The notes below the pieces were generated by a model that saw only the letters and a list, made by a program, of their open reading frames with translations, was not told the DNA's origin and did no database searches. A stretch of DNA of 64,000 bases from Flavobacterium terrigena. Its GTDB lineage: Bacteria; Bacteroidota; Bacteroidia; Flavobacteriales; Flavobacteriaceae. Location of the stretch: positions 124,001-188,000 of the forward strand of contig NZ_FNYA01000007.1 in the NCBI RefSeq assembly GCF_900108955.1, given 5' to 3'. The position numbers were made by a program, and so were the translations under genes. Numbering within the stretch: the stretch's first letter is position 1; the number at the start of each line of letters is the position of its first letter. Below are positions 35,709 through 45,216 of the stretch, piece after piece.

Positions 35709-36236
35709 TTATTTCAGCTTCTGAAACAAATCCCAAATTACAATTCCAGCACTTACTGAAATATTCAACGAGTGTTTACTTCCTAATTGCGGAATTTCAA
35801 TCACACCATCGGATAAATTAATCGCTTCCTGAGAAACACCTTTGACTTCATTACCAAAAATCAACGCATATTTAGTTTGCGTTTCAGGTTGAAAATTATC
35901 TAACATAATGGCATTTTCCGTTTGCTCAATTGAATAAATTTTTACGTTTTCTGCTTTCAAATTCGCTACAACTTCTAATACATCTTTCGCATATTCCCAA
36001 GTTACGGTTTCCGTTGCACCTAAAGCCGTTTTATGAATTTCCTTATTTGGTGGAACAGCCGTAATACCACATAAATAGATTTTTTCAATCAAAAATGCAT
36101 CTGAAGTTCTAAACACAGAACCAATATTATGTAAACTTCTAATATCGTCTAACACAATAATTAATGGTGTTTTTTGCACAGCTGCAAATTCTTCTTTACT
36201 AATACGATTTAATTCGGCGTTGGCTAATTTTCTCAT
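35709..36236 (-). CDS. TrmH/SpoU family RNA methyltransferase
   Basis: 175 residues from the ATG at 36236; a start at 36263 would lie in the promoter. The SPOUT knot signatures are present: VLDDIRSLHNIGSVFRTSDAF (motif 1 region), ALIFGNEVKGVSQE and IEIPQLGSKHSLNISVSAGI. It methylates the ribose of a tRNA or rRNA nucleotide; the exact target is not determined. A perfect TTG-N19-TACCTTTG promoter ends four bases before the start codon. Confidence 0.9.
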   Translation of the reverse strand: MRKLANAELNRISKEEFAAVQKTPLIIVLDDIRSLHNIGSVFRTSDAFLIEKIYLCGITAVPPNKEIHKTALGATETVTWEYAKDVLEVVANLKAENVKIYSIEQTENAIMLDNFQPETQTKYALIFGNEVKGVSQEAINLSDGVIEIPQLGSKHSLNISVSAGIVIWDLFQKLK

Positions 36237-36240
36237 GATG

Positions 36241-36270
36241 CAAAGGTATTTTATTGATTTCAAGCTTCAA
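36241..36270 (-). promoter_or_regulatory. Vegetative promoter abutting the RNA methyltransferase start
   Basis: On the minus strand TTG (36270-36268), a 19-base spacer, then TACCTTTG (36248-36241). The start codon begins at 36236, only four bases later. Confidence 0.75.
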
Positions 36271-36347
36271 AATTTTTGTTTAACAATTATTAACATGTCA
36301 ATAACAACAACTAACAAATGGTTTGTCTAAATTGCCCGAAAAAACTT

Positions 36348-37157
36348 ATGAAATTATTAATCTGCTTATTTACTTTACTGTCAACATTTTGTTATTCACA
36401 AAACTCAACTGCTTTAGAAAAAGTCAAACAAAAACAAGATGCAATCATTGAAGAATATTATACAAATTGTGCTCTAAAACATAATTACAAATATGAAGCA
36501 TCACAATGGCAAGCTTGTTTAGACAAAGGTTTAGCAAAAGATTCCACAATTGCGTATTTATGGCAACAAAAAGCAATGCCTTTATTTAAAGCAAGAAAGT
36601 ATGAAGCCGGAATGGTTTTCTTAGACAAAGCTGTGGCTCTTGACGAAAACAAATGGCTAGATTATAGAGCTTTCATCAAATGTATTTTCGCAAAAACTTT
36701 TAAAGAATCTATTATTGATTTTGAAAAATGCAAAGCCAGAATTGGAAATTCATATGTTATGGATCATACCTATGATTTTCATATTGCTTTATGTTATTTG
36801 CAATTAAATGAATTTGAAAAAGCTGAAAAAACATTTAAAGCGGACACCGATTTCCAAAAACAAAACCAAGGTGAAGCACATCATTTAGATTTATTTTATT
36901 ACGGAATTTCCATTTTTGAGCAAAACAGATTTGAAGAAGCCATTACTGTTTTCGATAGAGCTTTAAAACAATATCCAACATTTTCAGATGTGAAATTTTA
37001 CAAAGCTTTATGTTTAAGAAAAATCTCAAAAATGGAAGAAGCGAAAATTTTATTTGAAGAATCGAAAAAAGATTTAGAAAATGGTTCAACAATAAATGAA
37101 GACCAAATTCATTATGAAATGTATCCGTATCAAATTAGAAAATTAGTCAAACTTTAA
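36348..37157 (+). CDS. Secreted tetratricopeptide-repeat protein
   Basis: 269 residues from the ATG at 36348, which starts a good signal peptide (KLLICLFTLLSTFCYSQ); the ATG at 36318 only adds MVCLNCPKKL. TPR-type helical pairs run through the rest (AYLWQQKAMPLFKARKYEAG, HIALCYLQLNEFEKAEKTF, GISIFEQNRFEEAITVFDRAL). It is presumably a periplasmic scaffold. No partner is adjacent: mutS downstream has its own promoter and the upstream gene is divergent. Confidence 0.75.
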   Translation: MKLLICLFTLLSTFCYSQNSTALEKVKQKQDAIIEEYYTNCALKHNYKYEASQWQACLDKGLAKDSTIAYLWQQKAMPLFKARKYEAGMVFLDKAVALDENKWLDYRAFIKCIFAKTFKESIIDFEKCKARIGNSYVMDHTYDFHIALCYLQLNEFEKAEKTFKADTDFQKQNQGEAHHLDLFYYGISIFEQNRFEEAITVFDRALKQYPTFSDVKFYKALCLRKISKMEEAKILFEESKKDLENGSTINEDQIHYEMYPYQIRKLVKL

Positions 37158-37204
37158 TTTCTTTTTTATTAAAATTTCGAATACAATTGACATTAAAAAT
37201 GCAT

Positions 37205-37235
37205 TTTGTCATTGCCTTTGAAATTACTACCTTCG
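37205..37235 (+). promoter_or_regulatory. Vegetative promoter of mutS
   Basis: TTTG (37205-37208), a 19-base spacer, then TACCTTCG (37228-37235), one base off TAnnTTTG. It places the transcription start near 37240, so a TTG start at 37206 is impossible for mutS. Confidence 0.7.
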
Positions 37236-37256
37236 CAAGCACTAAAATTTTACATT

Positions 37257-39881
37257 GTGGCTAAAAAATCAGCATCCGAAATCAAAGATTCGACTCCAAA
37301 AGTATCACCGTTAATGCAACAATACAATACCATTAAGGCCAAATATCCTGATGCGTGTTTGTTGTTTCGAGTTGGAGATTTTTACGAAACTTTCGGTGAA
37401 GATGCCATTCGTGCTTCAAGAATTTTAGGAATCACCTTAACCAAACGTGGAAATGGAAGTGAAAGTGAAACGGCTTTGGCTGGATTTCCGCATCATTCTA
37501 TTAATACTTATTTACCAAAATTAGTAAAAGCTGGACTTCGAGTAGCGATTTGTGATCAATTAGAAGATCCGAAAATGACGAAAACAATTGTAAAACGTGG
37601 TGTTACCGAATTAGTGACTCCTGGAGTTTCTTTTAACGATGACATTTTACAATCGAAATCAAACAACTTTTTAGCTGCTGTATTTTTAGGTAAAAAAACC
37701 AATGGAATTACGTTTTTAGATGTTTCAACTGGTGAATTTTTAACCGCAGAAGGAAACGAAGAATATATTGACAAGTTGTTGCAAAATTTCAGACCAAGTG
37801 AAGTTTTGGTTTCGAAGCAACAAAAAGCCGATTTCAAACAGCACTTCGGAGAAGATTTCCATGTTTTCTATTTAGAAGATTGGATTTACAAAGAAGATTA
37901 TGCTTTCGAAAGTTTAACTAAACATTTTCAAACCAATTCATTAAAAGGTTTTGGAGTGGATGATTTTAACGAAGCGATTATTTCTTCTGGTGCGATTTTA
38001 TATTATTTATCGGAAACGCAACATAATAAAATTCAACATATTACCAACATTCAACGTATTGCAGAAGATGCGTATGTTTGGATGGACAGATTTACGATTA
38101 GAAACTTAGAATTATATCATAGTTATAATCCGAACGCGGTGACATTAATTGATGTGATTGACAAAACGCTTTCACCAATGGGTTCACGTTTATTGAAACG
38201 TTGGCTGGCTTTGCCTTTGAAAGACATCAATAAAATCAGAGGGCGTCATGAAGTTGTCGCATATTTAAAAGAAAATTCGGAAGAATTAAACCAAATTCAA
38301 TATCAAATAAAACAAATTTCCGATTTGGAACGTTTGATTTCGAAAGTCGCGACAGGTAAAGTTTCTCCAAGAGAAGTTATACATTTGAAAGATTCGTTAG
38401 ATGCGATTATTCCAATTAAAACATTGGCTTTACAATCGAAAAATGAAGCTTTGAAAACCATTGGTGATAGTTTACATGCTTGCGAATTATTACGAGAAAA
38501 AATCGGTGCGACTTTAAACCCTGATGCGCCAGTTGCGATAAACAAAGGAAATGCAATTGCAGTTGGTGTGAATGTCGAATTGGATGAATTAAGAACTATT
38601 TCTTCAACAGGAAAAGGCTATTTGGATGCTTTAGAAAAACGTGAAAGCGAAGCAACAGGAATTCCATCGCTAAAAATTTCGTTTAATAATGTATTCGGAT
38701 ATTATATTGAAGTTCGAAATACACATAAAGATAAAGTTCCTACGGAATGGATTAGAAAGCAGACTTTAGTCAACGCTGAAAGATATATTACAGAAGAATT
38801 AAAAGAATACGAATCGAAAATTTTAGGTGCGGAAGATAAAATTTCACAACTAGAAAGCATGTTGTACGAACAATTAGTAAATTGGATGGCAACATATATT
38901 AAACCGGTTCAATTAAATGCCAATTTGGTAGCACAAATCGATTGTTTGCAAAGTTTTGCACAAATGGCAATCGAGAATAAATATGTGCAACCAGAAATTG
39001 ATGACACTTTCGATTTAGAAATTAAAGAAGGTCGACACCCAGTTATTGAAAAGCAATTAACAGTTGGAACACCTTATATTTCTAACGATGTATTTTTAGA
39101 TAGAGAAACGCAACAATTAATTATGATTACTGGACCGAATATGTCGGGTAAGTCTGCTATTTTGCGTCAAACAGCTTTAATTGTTCTATTGGCGCAAATG
39201 GGAAGTTTTGTTCCTGCTGAAAATGTGAGAATGGGCGTTGTAGATAAGATTTTTACACGTGTTGGCGCGAGTGATAATATTTCTATGGGCGAATCGACAT
39301 TTATGGTGGAAATGAACGAAACCGCTTCGATTTTGAATAACATTTCTGATAGAAGTTTGGTATTGTTAGATGAAATTGGAAGAGGAACCTCAACATATGA
39401 CGGAATTTCGATTGCTTGGGCTATTGCCGAATATTTACACGAGCATCCGAGTAAAGCCAAAACACTTTTCGCAACACATTATCACGAATTAAATGAAATG
39501 GAAGCTATTTTTAATAGAGTTCAGAATTTTAATGTTTCGGTAAAAGAATTAAAAGATACCGTTTTATTCATTAGAAAATTAGTGAAAGGCGGAAGCGAAC
39601 ACAGTTTTGGTATTCACGTGGCTAAAATGGCTGGAATGCCACAATTGGTAATTCAGAAAGCGGAAAAAATATTAAAAAAGTTAGAAAAAGATCATTCTGG
39701 AGAAGCTTTAAATGGAATTAAAGCCGAAAAAGATGAAATGCAATTAAGTTTTTTCAATTTAGACGATCCATTATTGGAAGATATTAAACAAGAAATTATG
39801 AATATTGACATCAATACGTTGACTCCAGTGGAAGCTTTAATGAAATTGAACGAAATAAAAAGAATGATTAGTAAAAAATAA
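37257..39881 (+). CDS. mutS: DNA mismatch repair protein MutS
   Basis: 874 residues from the GTG at 37257 (GTG-GCT-AAA-AAA). The mismatch-binding Phe-x-Glu is in [13 protein letters not shown]. The ATPase has Walker [11 protein letters not shown], Walker [17 protein letters not shown] and the H-loop region [11 protein letters not shown]. The GTG start is preferred because the only alternative upstream, TTG at 37206, is part of the -33 box. MutS recognises mispairs and recruits MutL. The two tRNAs downstream have their own promoter. Confidence 0.95.
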   Translation: MAKKSASEIKDSTPKVSPLMQQYNTIKAKYPDACLLFRVGDFYETFGEDAIRASRILGITLTKRGNGSESETALAGFPHHSINTYLPKLVKAGLRVAICDQLEDPKMTKTIVKRGVTELVTPGVSFNDDILQSKSNNFLAAVFLGKKTNGITFLDVSTGEFLTAEGNEEYIDKLLQNFRPSEVLVSKQQKADFKQHFGEDFHVFYLEDWIYKEDYAFESLTKHFQTNSLKGFGVDDFNEAIISSGAILYYLSETQHNKIQHITNIQRIAEDAYVWMDRFTIRNLELYHSYNPNAVTLIDVIDKTLSPMGSRLLKRWLALPLKDINKIRGRHEVVAYLKENSEELNQIQYQIKQISDLERLISKVATGKVSPREVIHLKDSLDAIIPIKTLALQSKNEALKTIGDSLHACELLREKIGATLNPDAPVAINKGNAIAVGVNVELDELRTISSTGKGYLDALEKRESEATGIPSLKISFNNVFGYYIEVRNTHKDKVPTEWIRKQTLVNAERYITEELKEYESKILGAEDKISQLESMLYEQLVNWMATYIKPVQLNANLVAQIDCLQSFAQMAIENKYVQPEIDDTFDLEIKEGRHPVIEKQLTVGTPYISNDVFLDRETQQLIMITGPNMSGKSAILRQTALIVLLAQMGSFVPAENVRMGVVDKIFTRVGASDNISMGESTFMVEMNETASILNNISDRSLVLLDEIGRGTSTYDGISIAWAIAEYLHEHPSKAKTLFATHYHELNEMEAIFNRVQNFNVSVKELKDTVLFIRKLVKGGSEHSFGIHVAKMAGMPQLVIQKAEKILKKLEKDHSGEALNGIKAEKDEMQLSFFNLDDPLLEDIKQEIMNIDINTLTPVEALMKLNEIKRMISKK

Positions 39882-39956
39882 TTTGCTATAACATTTTCAA
39901 ATTCAAAACATTAAAGAAAAGATTAAAAAAAGATTAATTTTTTTTTCAAAAAGTAC

Positions 39957-39986
39957 TTGCGAGAATAAAATTATGTACTATATTTG
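39957..39986 (+). promoter_or_regulatory. Vegetative promoter of tRNA-Gly(GCC)/tRNA-Leu(TAA)
   Basis: TTG (39957-39959), 19 bases, TATATTTG (39979-39986): an exact match to the Bacteroidetes pattern, 40 bases before the first tRNA. Confidence 0.8.
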
Positions 39987-40026
39987 CACTCGCAATACGG
40001 AAGTAATGCCAATGTTCTTAAAAATC

Positions 40027-40099
40027 GCGAAAATAGCTCAGCTGGTAGAGCGCGACCTTGCCAAGGTCGAGGTCGCGGGTTCGAGCCCCGTTTTTCGCT
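40027..40099 (+). tRNA. tRNA-Gly(GCC)
   Basis: 73 bases. Acceptor arm GCGAAAA / TTTTCGC, discriminator T, D arm AGCTCAGCTGGTAGAGC, anticodon loop TTGCCAA (anticodon GCC), T arm GCGGGTTCGAGCCCCG. CCA is not encoded. Confidence 0.96.
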
Positions 40100-40144
40100 C
40101 AGAAAATATATAAAATACCAATTATTGTGTTTACACAATAAAAT

Positions 40145-40230
40145 GCTTGAGTGGTGGAATTGGTAGACACGCTGGACTTAAAATCCAGTGGGTAGTAATG
40201 CCCGTGCGGGTTCAAGTCCCGCCTTGAGTA
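40145..40230 (+). tRNA. tRNA-Leu(TAA)
   Basis: 86 bases, a class II tRNA with a long variable arm. Anticodon loop CTTAAAA (anticodon TAA, reads UUA), T arm GCGGGTTCAAGTCCCGC. The acceptor stem GCTTGAG / CTTGAGT needs three G-T or T-G wobbles (positions 1, 4 and 5), which is weak but keeps the fold. It lies 45 bases after tRNA-Gly. Confidence 0.92.
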
Positions 40231-40355
40231 CTAAAAGCTTCAAACTATGTTTGGAGCTTTTTTTGTTTATATAAATTTGAGATACTCCTCTCGAAATTTT
40301 CAAGATCTAATTTCACAATTAAATACTATATTGCACCAAAATACAATCCCAACAA

Positions 40356-40721
40356 ATGGCAACCTTTGTAATCAGTAAAAAACTTAGCGGACATTACAAA
40401 TACGAATTAACTTCTCGTAGAGGAAAAACCATTTTTATTAGCAACGCTTTTGAATTGCGCTTTGAATGTGAAGACGAAATTGAATTACTTAAGAAATCAA
40501 TTGAGAAATTATTTTTTATGCGTTTCCGTTCCCCAGCAGGGAAATTTTACTTTAAAATCATTTTAAATGATAAAGAATTAGCTGTTAGCCGAAAATACTC
40601 CACACAGTTAATGCTAGAAAAAGGAATTAATGAAATTTTAAAGTACGGCGCAAAAGCCGAATATTTAGATTTCTCTAAATCTGAAGATATTTTTCCGCCA
40701 GCGGAAGATGTTTTTGGATAA
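40356..40721 (+). CDS. YegP-like protein (DUF1508)
   Basis: 121 residues, cytoplasmic. The first half (KLSGHYKYELTSRRGKTIFIS) has the beta-hairpin pattern of the DUF1508/YegP fold. The second half (FRSPAGKFYFKIILNDKELAVSRKYST) looks like a second repeat of it, as in two-repeat YegP proteins. Function unknown. It is the last plus-strand gene before two small intergenic features and a minus-strand lipoprotein gene. Confidence 0.75.
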   Translation: MATFVISKKLSGHYKYELTSRRGKTIFISNAFELRFECEDEIELLKKSIEKLFFMRFRSPAGKFYFKIILNDKELAVSRKYSTQLMLEKGINEILKYGAKAEYLDFSKSEDIFPPAEDVFG

Positions 40722-40857
40722 CTAAGAATTGTTTCACAAAGACACACAAAGATTCACAAAAAACTCTCTTTATCACTATTACTTATACAAACTTACAAAG
40801 TGACGCTTTCAGCGCTCAGCACAACAAATTTAATATATAATTTCGTTAAGTTTTAAG

Positions 40858-40886
40858 CAAAAAAAATCCCAGCAAAGCCGGGATTG
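40858..40886 (-). terminator. Terminator of the small lipoprotein gene
   Basis: AATCCC / GGGATT hairpin with an A run on the plus-strand left side, so it terminates the minus-strand transcript. Confidence 0.75.
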
Positions 40887-40913
40887 ATTTCTTTTCGAAA
40901 AGAAGGTCAAATA

Positions 40914-41135
40914 TTATTTTTTAACTTCTTCTTTAGCAACTTCTTCAACTTTAGCAGCAGCAGAATCTACTTTTGTAGCAGCAGAATCAACAACAGCAGC
41001 AGCAGAATCAACAACAGCAGCAGCAGAATCAACTACAGCAGCAGTAGAATCAGCAGAAACTTCTCCTTCAGCTTTTTTGTTACAAGATACTAATACTGCA
41101 GCAACGAATGCTAAGCTTAAAACAACTTTTTTCAT
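40914..41135 (-). CDS. Small lipoprotein with Ala/Val/Asp/Ser repeats
   Basis: 73 residues. Lipobox AAVLVSC, then a mature part with a repeated AAVVDSA unit (four copies in a row, then VDSAATKVDSAAAKVEE). This should form an amphipathic helix or coiled coil anchored to a membrane. A related lipoprotein lies at 49032-49247, and a more distant one at 57375-57629. It has a vegetative promoter (41171-41198) and a second, sigma-54-like site further up. No function is recognised. Confidence 0.8.
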   Translation of the reverse strand: MKKVVLSLAFVAAVLVSCNKKAEGEVSADSTAAVVDSAAAVVDSAAAVVDSAATKVDSAAAKVEEVAKEEVKK

Positions 41136-41170
41136 CTTAATTTTATTATAAAGGTTAATTATTTATGGAG

Positions 41171-41198
41171 CAAAGATATAAAAAAATTTAAATGACAA
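41171..41198 (-). promoter_or_regulatory. Vegetative promoter of the AAVVDSA lipoprotein
   Basis: On the minus strand TTG (41198-41196), 17-base spacer, TATCTTTG (41178-41171), about 36 bases before the start codon. Confidence 0.6.
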
Positions 41199-41255
41199 AT
41201 ACTTTTTCGTCTTTTTTTTAAATTATTTTTTCTTTGTTGTCCGAAATGCTTTTTA

Positions 41256-41269
41256 CAACTACCGTGCCA
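41256..41269 (-). promoter_or_regulatory. Sigma-54-like site upstream of the AAVVDSA lipoprotein
   Basis: Minus strand TGGCACG-gtag-TTG, preceded by CTT. The sigma-54 consensus is TGGCACG-N4-TTGC. It lies in the 3' end region of the S46 peptidase gene, about 120 bases before the lipoprotein start. The word CTTTGGCACG also occurs at 49301-49314, before the paralogue. Confidence 0.5.
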
Positions 41270-41273
41270 AAGT

Positions 41274-43445
41274 TTATTTTTTAGCTTTTTTCGGTGTATT
41301 TGGTTGATTATAAATGATTTTCATTTCATCAATTAAATTTTTTGCACCCGCAAACTTATCAATGATAAATAAAATATAACGCGAATCAACCATAATATTC
41401 CTACAAATATCTGGAGAATAATACACATCACTCATCGTTCCTTCCCAAACTCTATCGAAGTTCAATCCAATCAAATTTCCGTTAGCATCTAACGCTGGAC
41501 TTCCTGAATTTCCACCTGTTGTATGATTCGTAGCAATGAAAGCAACTGGCATTTTACCGTTTTCCGCATATTTACCATAATCTTTCGCATTATATAAATC
41601 GATTAATTTTTGTGGCACATCAAATTCATAATCACCAGGAACGTATTTTTCCATTACTCCATCTAAGTAAGTAAATGGTGTATAAACTACTGCATCGCTT
41701 GGCTTATACCCTTTTACTTTTCCGTAAGTAACACGTAAAGTTGAATTTGCATCAGGGAAAATTCGAGCTGATTTTGGACTTAATTCTAAAATCGCTTTCA
41801 TATACGTACGTTGTGTTGCAACATTTCTCAAATTGATTTCATCATATTTTGGAGCCACATTTTTATTGTAAGCTTCAGCCAAAGTTTTCACGAAAGCAAA
41901 TCCTTTATCTTGATTTAATTTTTCTAAAACTGTTTTCGCATCACCAGCTAATAATTCTTTTAAACCAGCATAAGATGTTAATTTAGAAGATTTAAAAATA
42001 TCCGAAGCCAATTGTGTTGCATTAATTCCTTTTAAACTCGCTGGTAAAAATTGTTGTGGCGATTTTTTACTGTAAATATCTATTAGTTTTTCGAAAACTT
42101 TTTCATCTACTTGCGCATTGAAATCCTTGTATAAAGGTTCGAAACTCTCAATTAAATTCTTTTTTCTATCATTGAAAGATTGTTCTCCTTTTGAATTATA
42201 TACTTGTTCTAGTTGAAATAATCTATATCCGAAAGTTAATATTTCTGAATGACGTAACACTACTTCACTATAATAATCTCTTGCAATAGCATATTCTTTA
42301 ATCTCAGCATAATTTTTTGCGAAATCAGACAATAAAGTTCCATATTCAGCTTGCTTACCAGCTTTTGTAATTTTATCTGTTAAATCTTTTTCAAATTTTT
42401 GTTTTGCACCAACAGCATTAGACTTGATTAATCCTTTACGTTCACCAATCCACTTTTTCCAAGCATTAGCAATTGAAGCATATTTTGAAGCATATTGGAT
42501 TTTAATCGCTTGATCTTTTCTCATAAATCCATCTTGTACTTTCAAAGCAGCATCACGCACTTCAATACGAGCTGGATTTAAATCGTTTACCATTTGTTCT
42601 ACAGCATAAGAAGGTAAATATTCTGTAGTTCTTCCTGGATAACCTAAAACCATTGTGAAATCGTTTTCTTTAATTCCTTTTGCAGAAACCGGGAAAAAAT
42701 GTTTCGGCGTATAAGGCACGTTGTCTTTTGAATATTCTGCCGGACGATTATTTTTATCCGCATAAACTCTAAATAAAGAGAAATCTCCTGTATGACGAGG
42801 CCAAACCCAATTGTCTGTATCTGAACCAAATTTTCCAATCGAACTTGGTGGCGCTCCAACTAAACGAATGTCTTTAAAGTTTTCTGTTACGAATAACAAA
42901 TACTGATTTCCATCGTAAAATGAACGCACTAAAACATCTTGCCAAGCTTCTCTTACATACGATTTGTTTAACGCAGCAATGTTTTCTTGAATTTTCTTTT
43001 GTTTATCTGCTTCAGAAGTTAATGCAGCTGTACCTTCAAATACTTTCGCCGTTACATCGTCAATTTTTACAATAAAAGTCACTACCACACCTGGGTTTGG
43101 TAATTCTTCCTCCATTTTGTAAGCCCAAAATCCATTAGCTAAATAATCATGTTCAACTGTAGAATGACTTTGAATATTATCATAACCACAGTGGTGATTG
43201 GTTAATAACAATCCTTTTGAAGAAATCATTTCTGCTGTACAACCTCCATCAAACTGAGGAACAGCATCTTTTAAAGAAGAATGATTAATTGAATAAATCT
43301 GATCTGCAGTAAGTTTTGAACCTAAAGCTTTCATTTCGTTTTCGTTCATTCCTTTTAATAAAGAAGGAATCCACATTCCGCCTTGTTGGGCATTTACCTG
43401 AACGATAAATAGTAGTAAGAATAATTTTAAAAATCTCATATGCAT
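41274..43445 (-). CDS. S46 family dipeptidyl-peptidase, DPP11-like
   Basis: 723 residues. Signal peptide, with the start at 43445 or, more naturally, at 43439 (MRFLKLF). The catalytic His85 is in LLTNHHCGYD and the nucleophile Ser647 is in GNSGSPALDA. The residue that sets specificity in this family (673 in DPP11) falls at Arg665 (LNFDRVWEG); Arg predicts cleavage after Asp or Glu, whereas DPP7 has Gly. It removes dipeptides from peptide N-termini in the periplasm. The start overlaps the preceding GNAT stop. Confidence 0.9.
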   Translation of the reverse strand: MHMRFLKLFLLLFIVQVNAQQGGMWIPSLLKGMNENEMKALGSKLTADQIYSINHSSLKDAVPQFDGGCTAEMISSKGLLLTNHHCGYDNIQSHSTVEHDYLANGFWAYKMEEELPNPGVVVTFIVKIDDVTAKVFEGTAALTSEADKQKKIQENIAALNKSYVREAWQDVLVRSFYDGNQYLLFVTENFKDIRLVGAPPSSIGKFGSDTDNWVWPRHTGDFSLFRVYADKNNRPAEYSKDNVPYTPKHFFPVSAKGIKENDFTMVLGYPGRTTEYLPSYAVEQMVNDLNPARIEVRDAALKVQDGFMRKDQAIKIQYASKYASIANAWKKWIGERKGLIKSNAVGAKQKFEKDLTDKITKAGKQAEYGTLLSDFAKNYAEIKEYAIARDYYSEVVLRHSEILTFGYRLFQLEQVYNSKGEQSFNDRKKNLIESFEPLYKDFNAQVDEKVFEKLIDIYSKKSPQQFLPASLKGINATQLASDIFKSSKLTSYAGLKELLAGDAKTVLEKLNQDKGFAFVKTLAEAYNKNVAPKYDEINLRNVATQRTYMKAILELSPKSARIFPDANSTLRVTYGKVKGYKPSDAVVYTPFTYLDGVMEKYVPGDYEFDVPQKLIDLYNAKDYGKYAENGKMPVAFIATNHTTGGNSGSPALDANGNLIGLNFDRVWEGTMSDVYYSPDICRNIMVDSRYILFIIDKFAGAKNLIDEMKIIYNQPNTPKKAKK

Positions 43446-43897
43446 TATAGTTTATGTTTTAATATTTTTCGATTGTGATTGACAAAATCGTGGGCAAGAT
43501 ACAATTTTTGTGCATTTTCATTATGCTCTTCCACCTCCAAGTAGAGCATTTTAACATTTAATTGTGAACTTTCTTGTTGAATAAATTGAACGGCTTGCTT
43601 TCCAAATCCTTTACCTTGATGCACATTTTTAATATACAATTCGTCTAAAAAAGCCAATATTCCTTTGTATTCGAAACTAAAAACAAACGTTAGAATTACG
43701 TATCCGACAATTTCTTCTTCTTGATAAATCAACCAAGCTTTTCCTAAGTTAGGATTAGTAATAAATGTTTCAAAAAGTTGTTTCGATTCGGCAACATCAA
43801 TTGGATAATTATCAATCGCATAAAAATCTTGCATCATAGAAACGATGGTAGGAATTTGTTTTTGTTGAAGATCTTTAAAAGTGATCATTTTATACAA
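43445..43897 (-). CDS. GNAT family N-acetyltransferase
   Basis: 150 residues. The acetyl-CoA loop is IKNVHQGKGFGKQAVQFI, followed by LEVEEHNENAQKLYLAHDF, as in GNAT enzymes. The start may be at 43897 (overlapping the waaA stop by eight bases) or at the next Met at 43888. It lies between waaA and the S46 peptidase with overlaps on both sides, so all three are one operon. The substrate is unknown. Confidence 0.88.
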   Translation of the reverse strand: MYKMITFKDLQQKQIPTIVSMMQDFYAIDNYPIDVAESKQLFETFITNPNLGKAWLIYQEEEIVGYVILTFVFSFEYKGILAFLDELYIKNVHQGKGFGKQAVQFIQQESSQLNVKMLYLEVEEHNENAQKLYLAHDFVNHNRKILKHKL

Positions 43898-45119
43898 CCA
43901 ATTTTAAAATTCTATCTGTTGCGCCTTTATTCATTTGAACAAACGTGCTACAAATATGTCCTTTTTCATAACGCTCGTCTTCATTTTGAAGTAATAAATT
44001 AAACGCTTCATTTAATTCCGTTTGGTTTTTTATTGAAATACAACCTTCCAGACCAACCAAAGCAGTTGCTTCTGCAAAATGCGAATAATTCGAACCAATT
44101 ACAATTGGAATTCCGAACGTAGCTGGCTCTAAAATATTATGGACACCTGGATTTCCAAAACCTCCACCAACATAAGCAATATCAGCATAACTGTAAATTT
44201 TGGTTAAAATTCCGATGGTATCAATGATGAAAACTTGATAATTCGATACATTCTGATTTTCTTTTTCCGAAAATAGAATCGTAGATTTTGTTATTGAGTT
44301 TTTTAAATTCTGAATTTGCTCCGATTTAATATTATGAGGTGCAATGATAAATTTCACATTATCTACCGATTGATTAATGAAATTCACCAATAATTCTTCA
44401 TCTTTTGGCCAACTGCTTCCAATCACAATTGTAGTTTGATTATTCTTAAATTGTTTGATAAAATCTAAAGAATTGTCTTTTTCTAGAATCGCAACTACTC
44501 TATCAAAACGCGTATCGCCAGAAACTCTTACATTGGTAAAACCAATAGATTGTAGTAATGCTTTCGACTTTTCATTCTGCACAAAAAAGTAATTAAACAT
44601 TTTTAATGCATTTCTATAAAATCCACCATACCACTTAAAAAAAACTTGCTTTTCTCTGAAAATTCCAGAAATTAAATAGGTAGAAATGCTTCTTTGTTTT
44701 AACTCGTTTAGATAATTAGGCCAAAATTCGTACTTAATAAAAAATACTTTTTCTGGATGAATTAAATCTAAAAATTGCTTCGCATTAGCTTTTGAATCTA
44801 AAGGCAAATACACCGTAACATCAGCAATCGCATTGTTTTTTCGAACTTCATAACCTGAAGGTGAAAAAAATGTAATTACAATTTTATGATGTGGAAATTG
44901 TTGTTTTACTTTTTCAATTACTGGTAAACCTTGTTCGTATTCACCTAAAGATGCAGCGTGAAACCAAAAGACTTTATCTTCAAGATGAATTTTATCTTTT
45001 AACGTTTGAAAAACCGACTTTCTACCATCCACAAACAATTTCATTTTCGGACTAAAAAGCGCCAAAAGTTTTAAAATTTGGGAAGCAAAAAGCACAACAA
45101 GGTTATAAATAAATAGCAT
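43890..45119 (-). CDS. waaA: 3-deoxy-D-manno-octulosonic acid transferase
   Basis: 409 residues. N-terminal anchor helix (LVVLFASQILKLLALF), then the Kdo transferase pattern: FWFHAASLGEYEQGLPVI, FFSPSGYEV, IKYEFWPNYL, IGSSWPKDEELLV and VGGGFGNPGVHNILEPATFGIP, with a final CMP-Kdo binding EPA region. It adds Kdo to lipid A precursors on the inner face of the inner membrane. It leads the minus-strand operon with the GNAT and S46 genes. Confidence 0.93.
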   Translation of the reverse strand: MLFIYNLVVLFASQILKLLALFSPKMKLFVDGRKSVFQTLKDKIHLEDKVFWFHAASLGEYEQGLPVIEKVKQQFPHHKIVITFFSPSGYEVRKNNAIADVTVYLPLDSKANAKQFLDLIHPEKVFFIKYEFWPNYLNELKQRSISTYLISGIFREKQVFFKWYGGFYRNALKMFNYFFVQNEKSKALLQSIGFTNVRVSGDTRFDRVVAILEKDNSLDFIKQFKNNQTTIVIGSSWPKDEELLVNFINQSVDNVKFIIAPHNIKSEQIQNLKNSITKSTILFSEKENQNVSNYQVFIIDTIGILTKIYSYADIAYVGGGFGNPGVHNILEPATFGIPIVIGSNYSHFAEATALVGLEGCISIKNQTELNEAFNLLLQNEDERYEKGHICSTFVQMNKGATDRILKLVV

Positions 45120-45216
45120 ATAAATAATTTATGTGGCTAAATTACGTTTCTTTTATGTAACACAAAAAATGTAAGTAGAATTTCTTACTTTTGCTACACT
45201 TAATTATATTAGGATT

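Noticed and set aside
39984..40166. Open frame across the tRNA-Gly/tRNA-Leu region
   Set aside because: It runs through a tRNA gene and its promoter region; no protein features.
40960..41060. Possible CRISPR or tandem repeat array
   Set aside because: The units are coding repeats in frame with a lipoprotein, with no spacers.
40884..41093. Ser/Asn-rich plus-strand frame
   Set aside because: It is the mirror of the AAVVDSA repeat gene on the minus strand; repeats keep several frames open.
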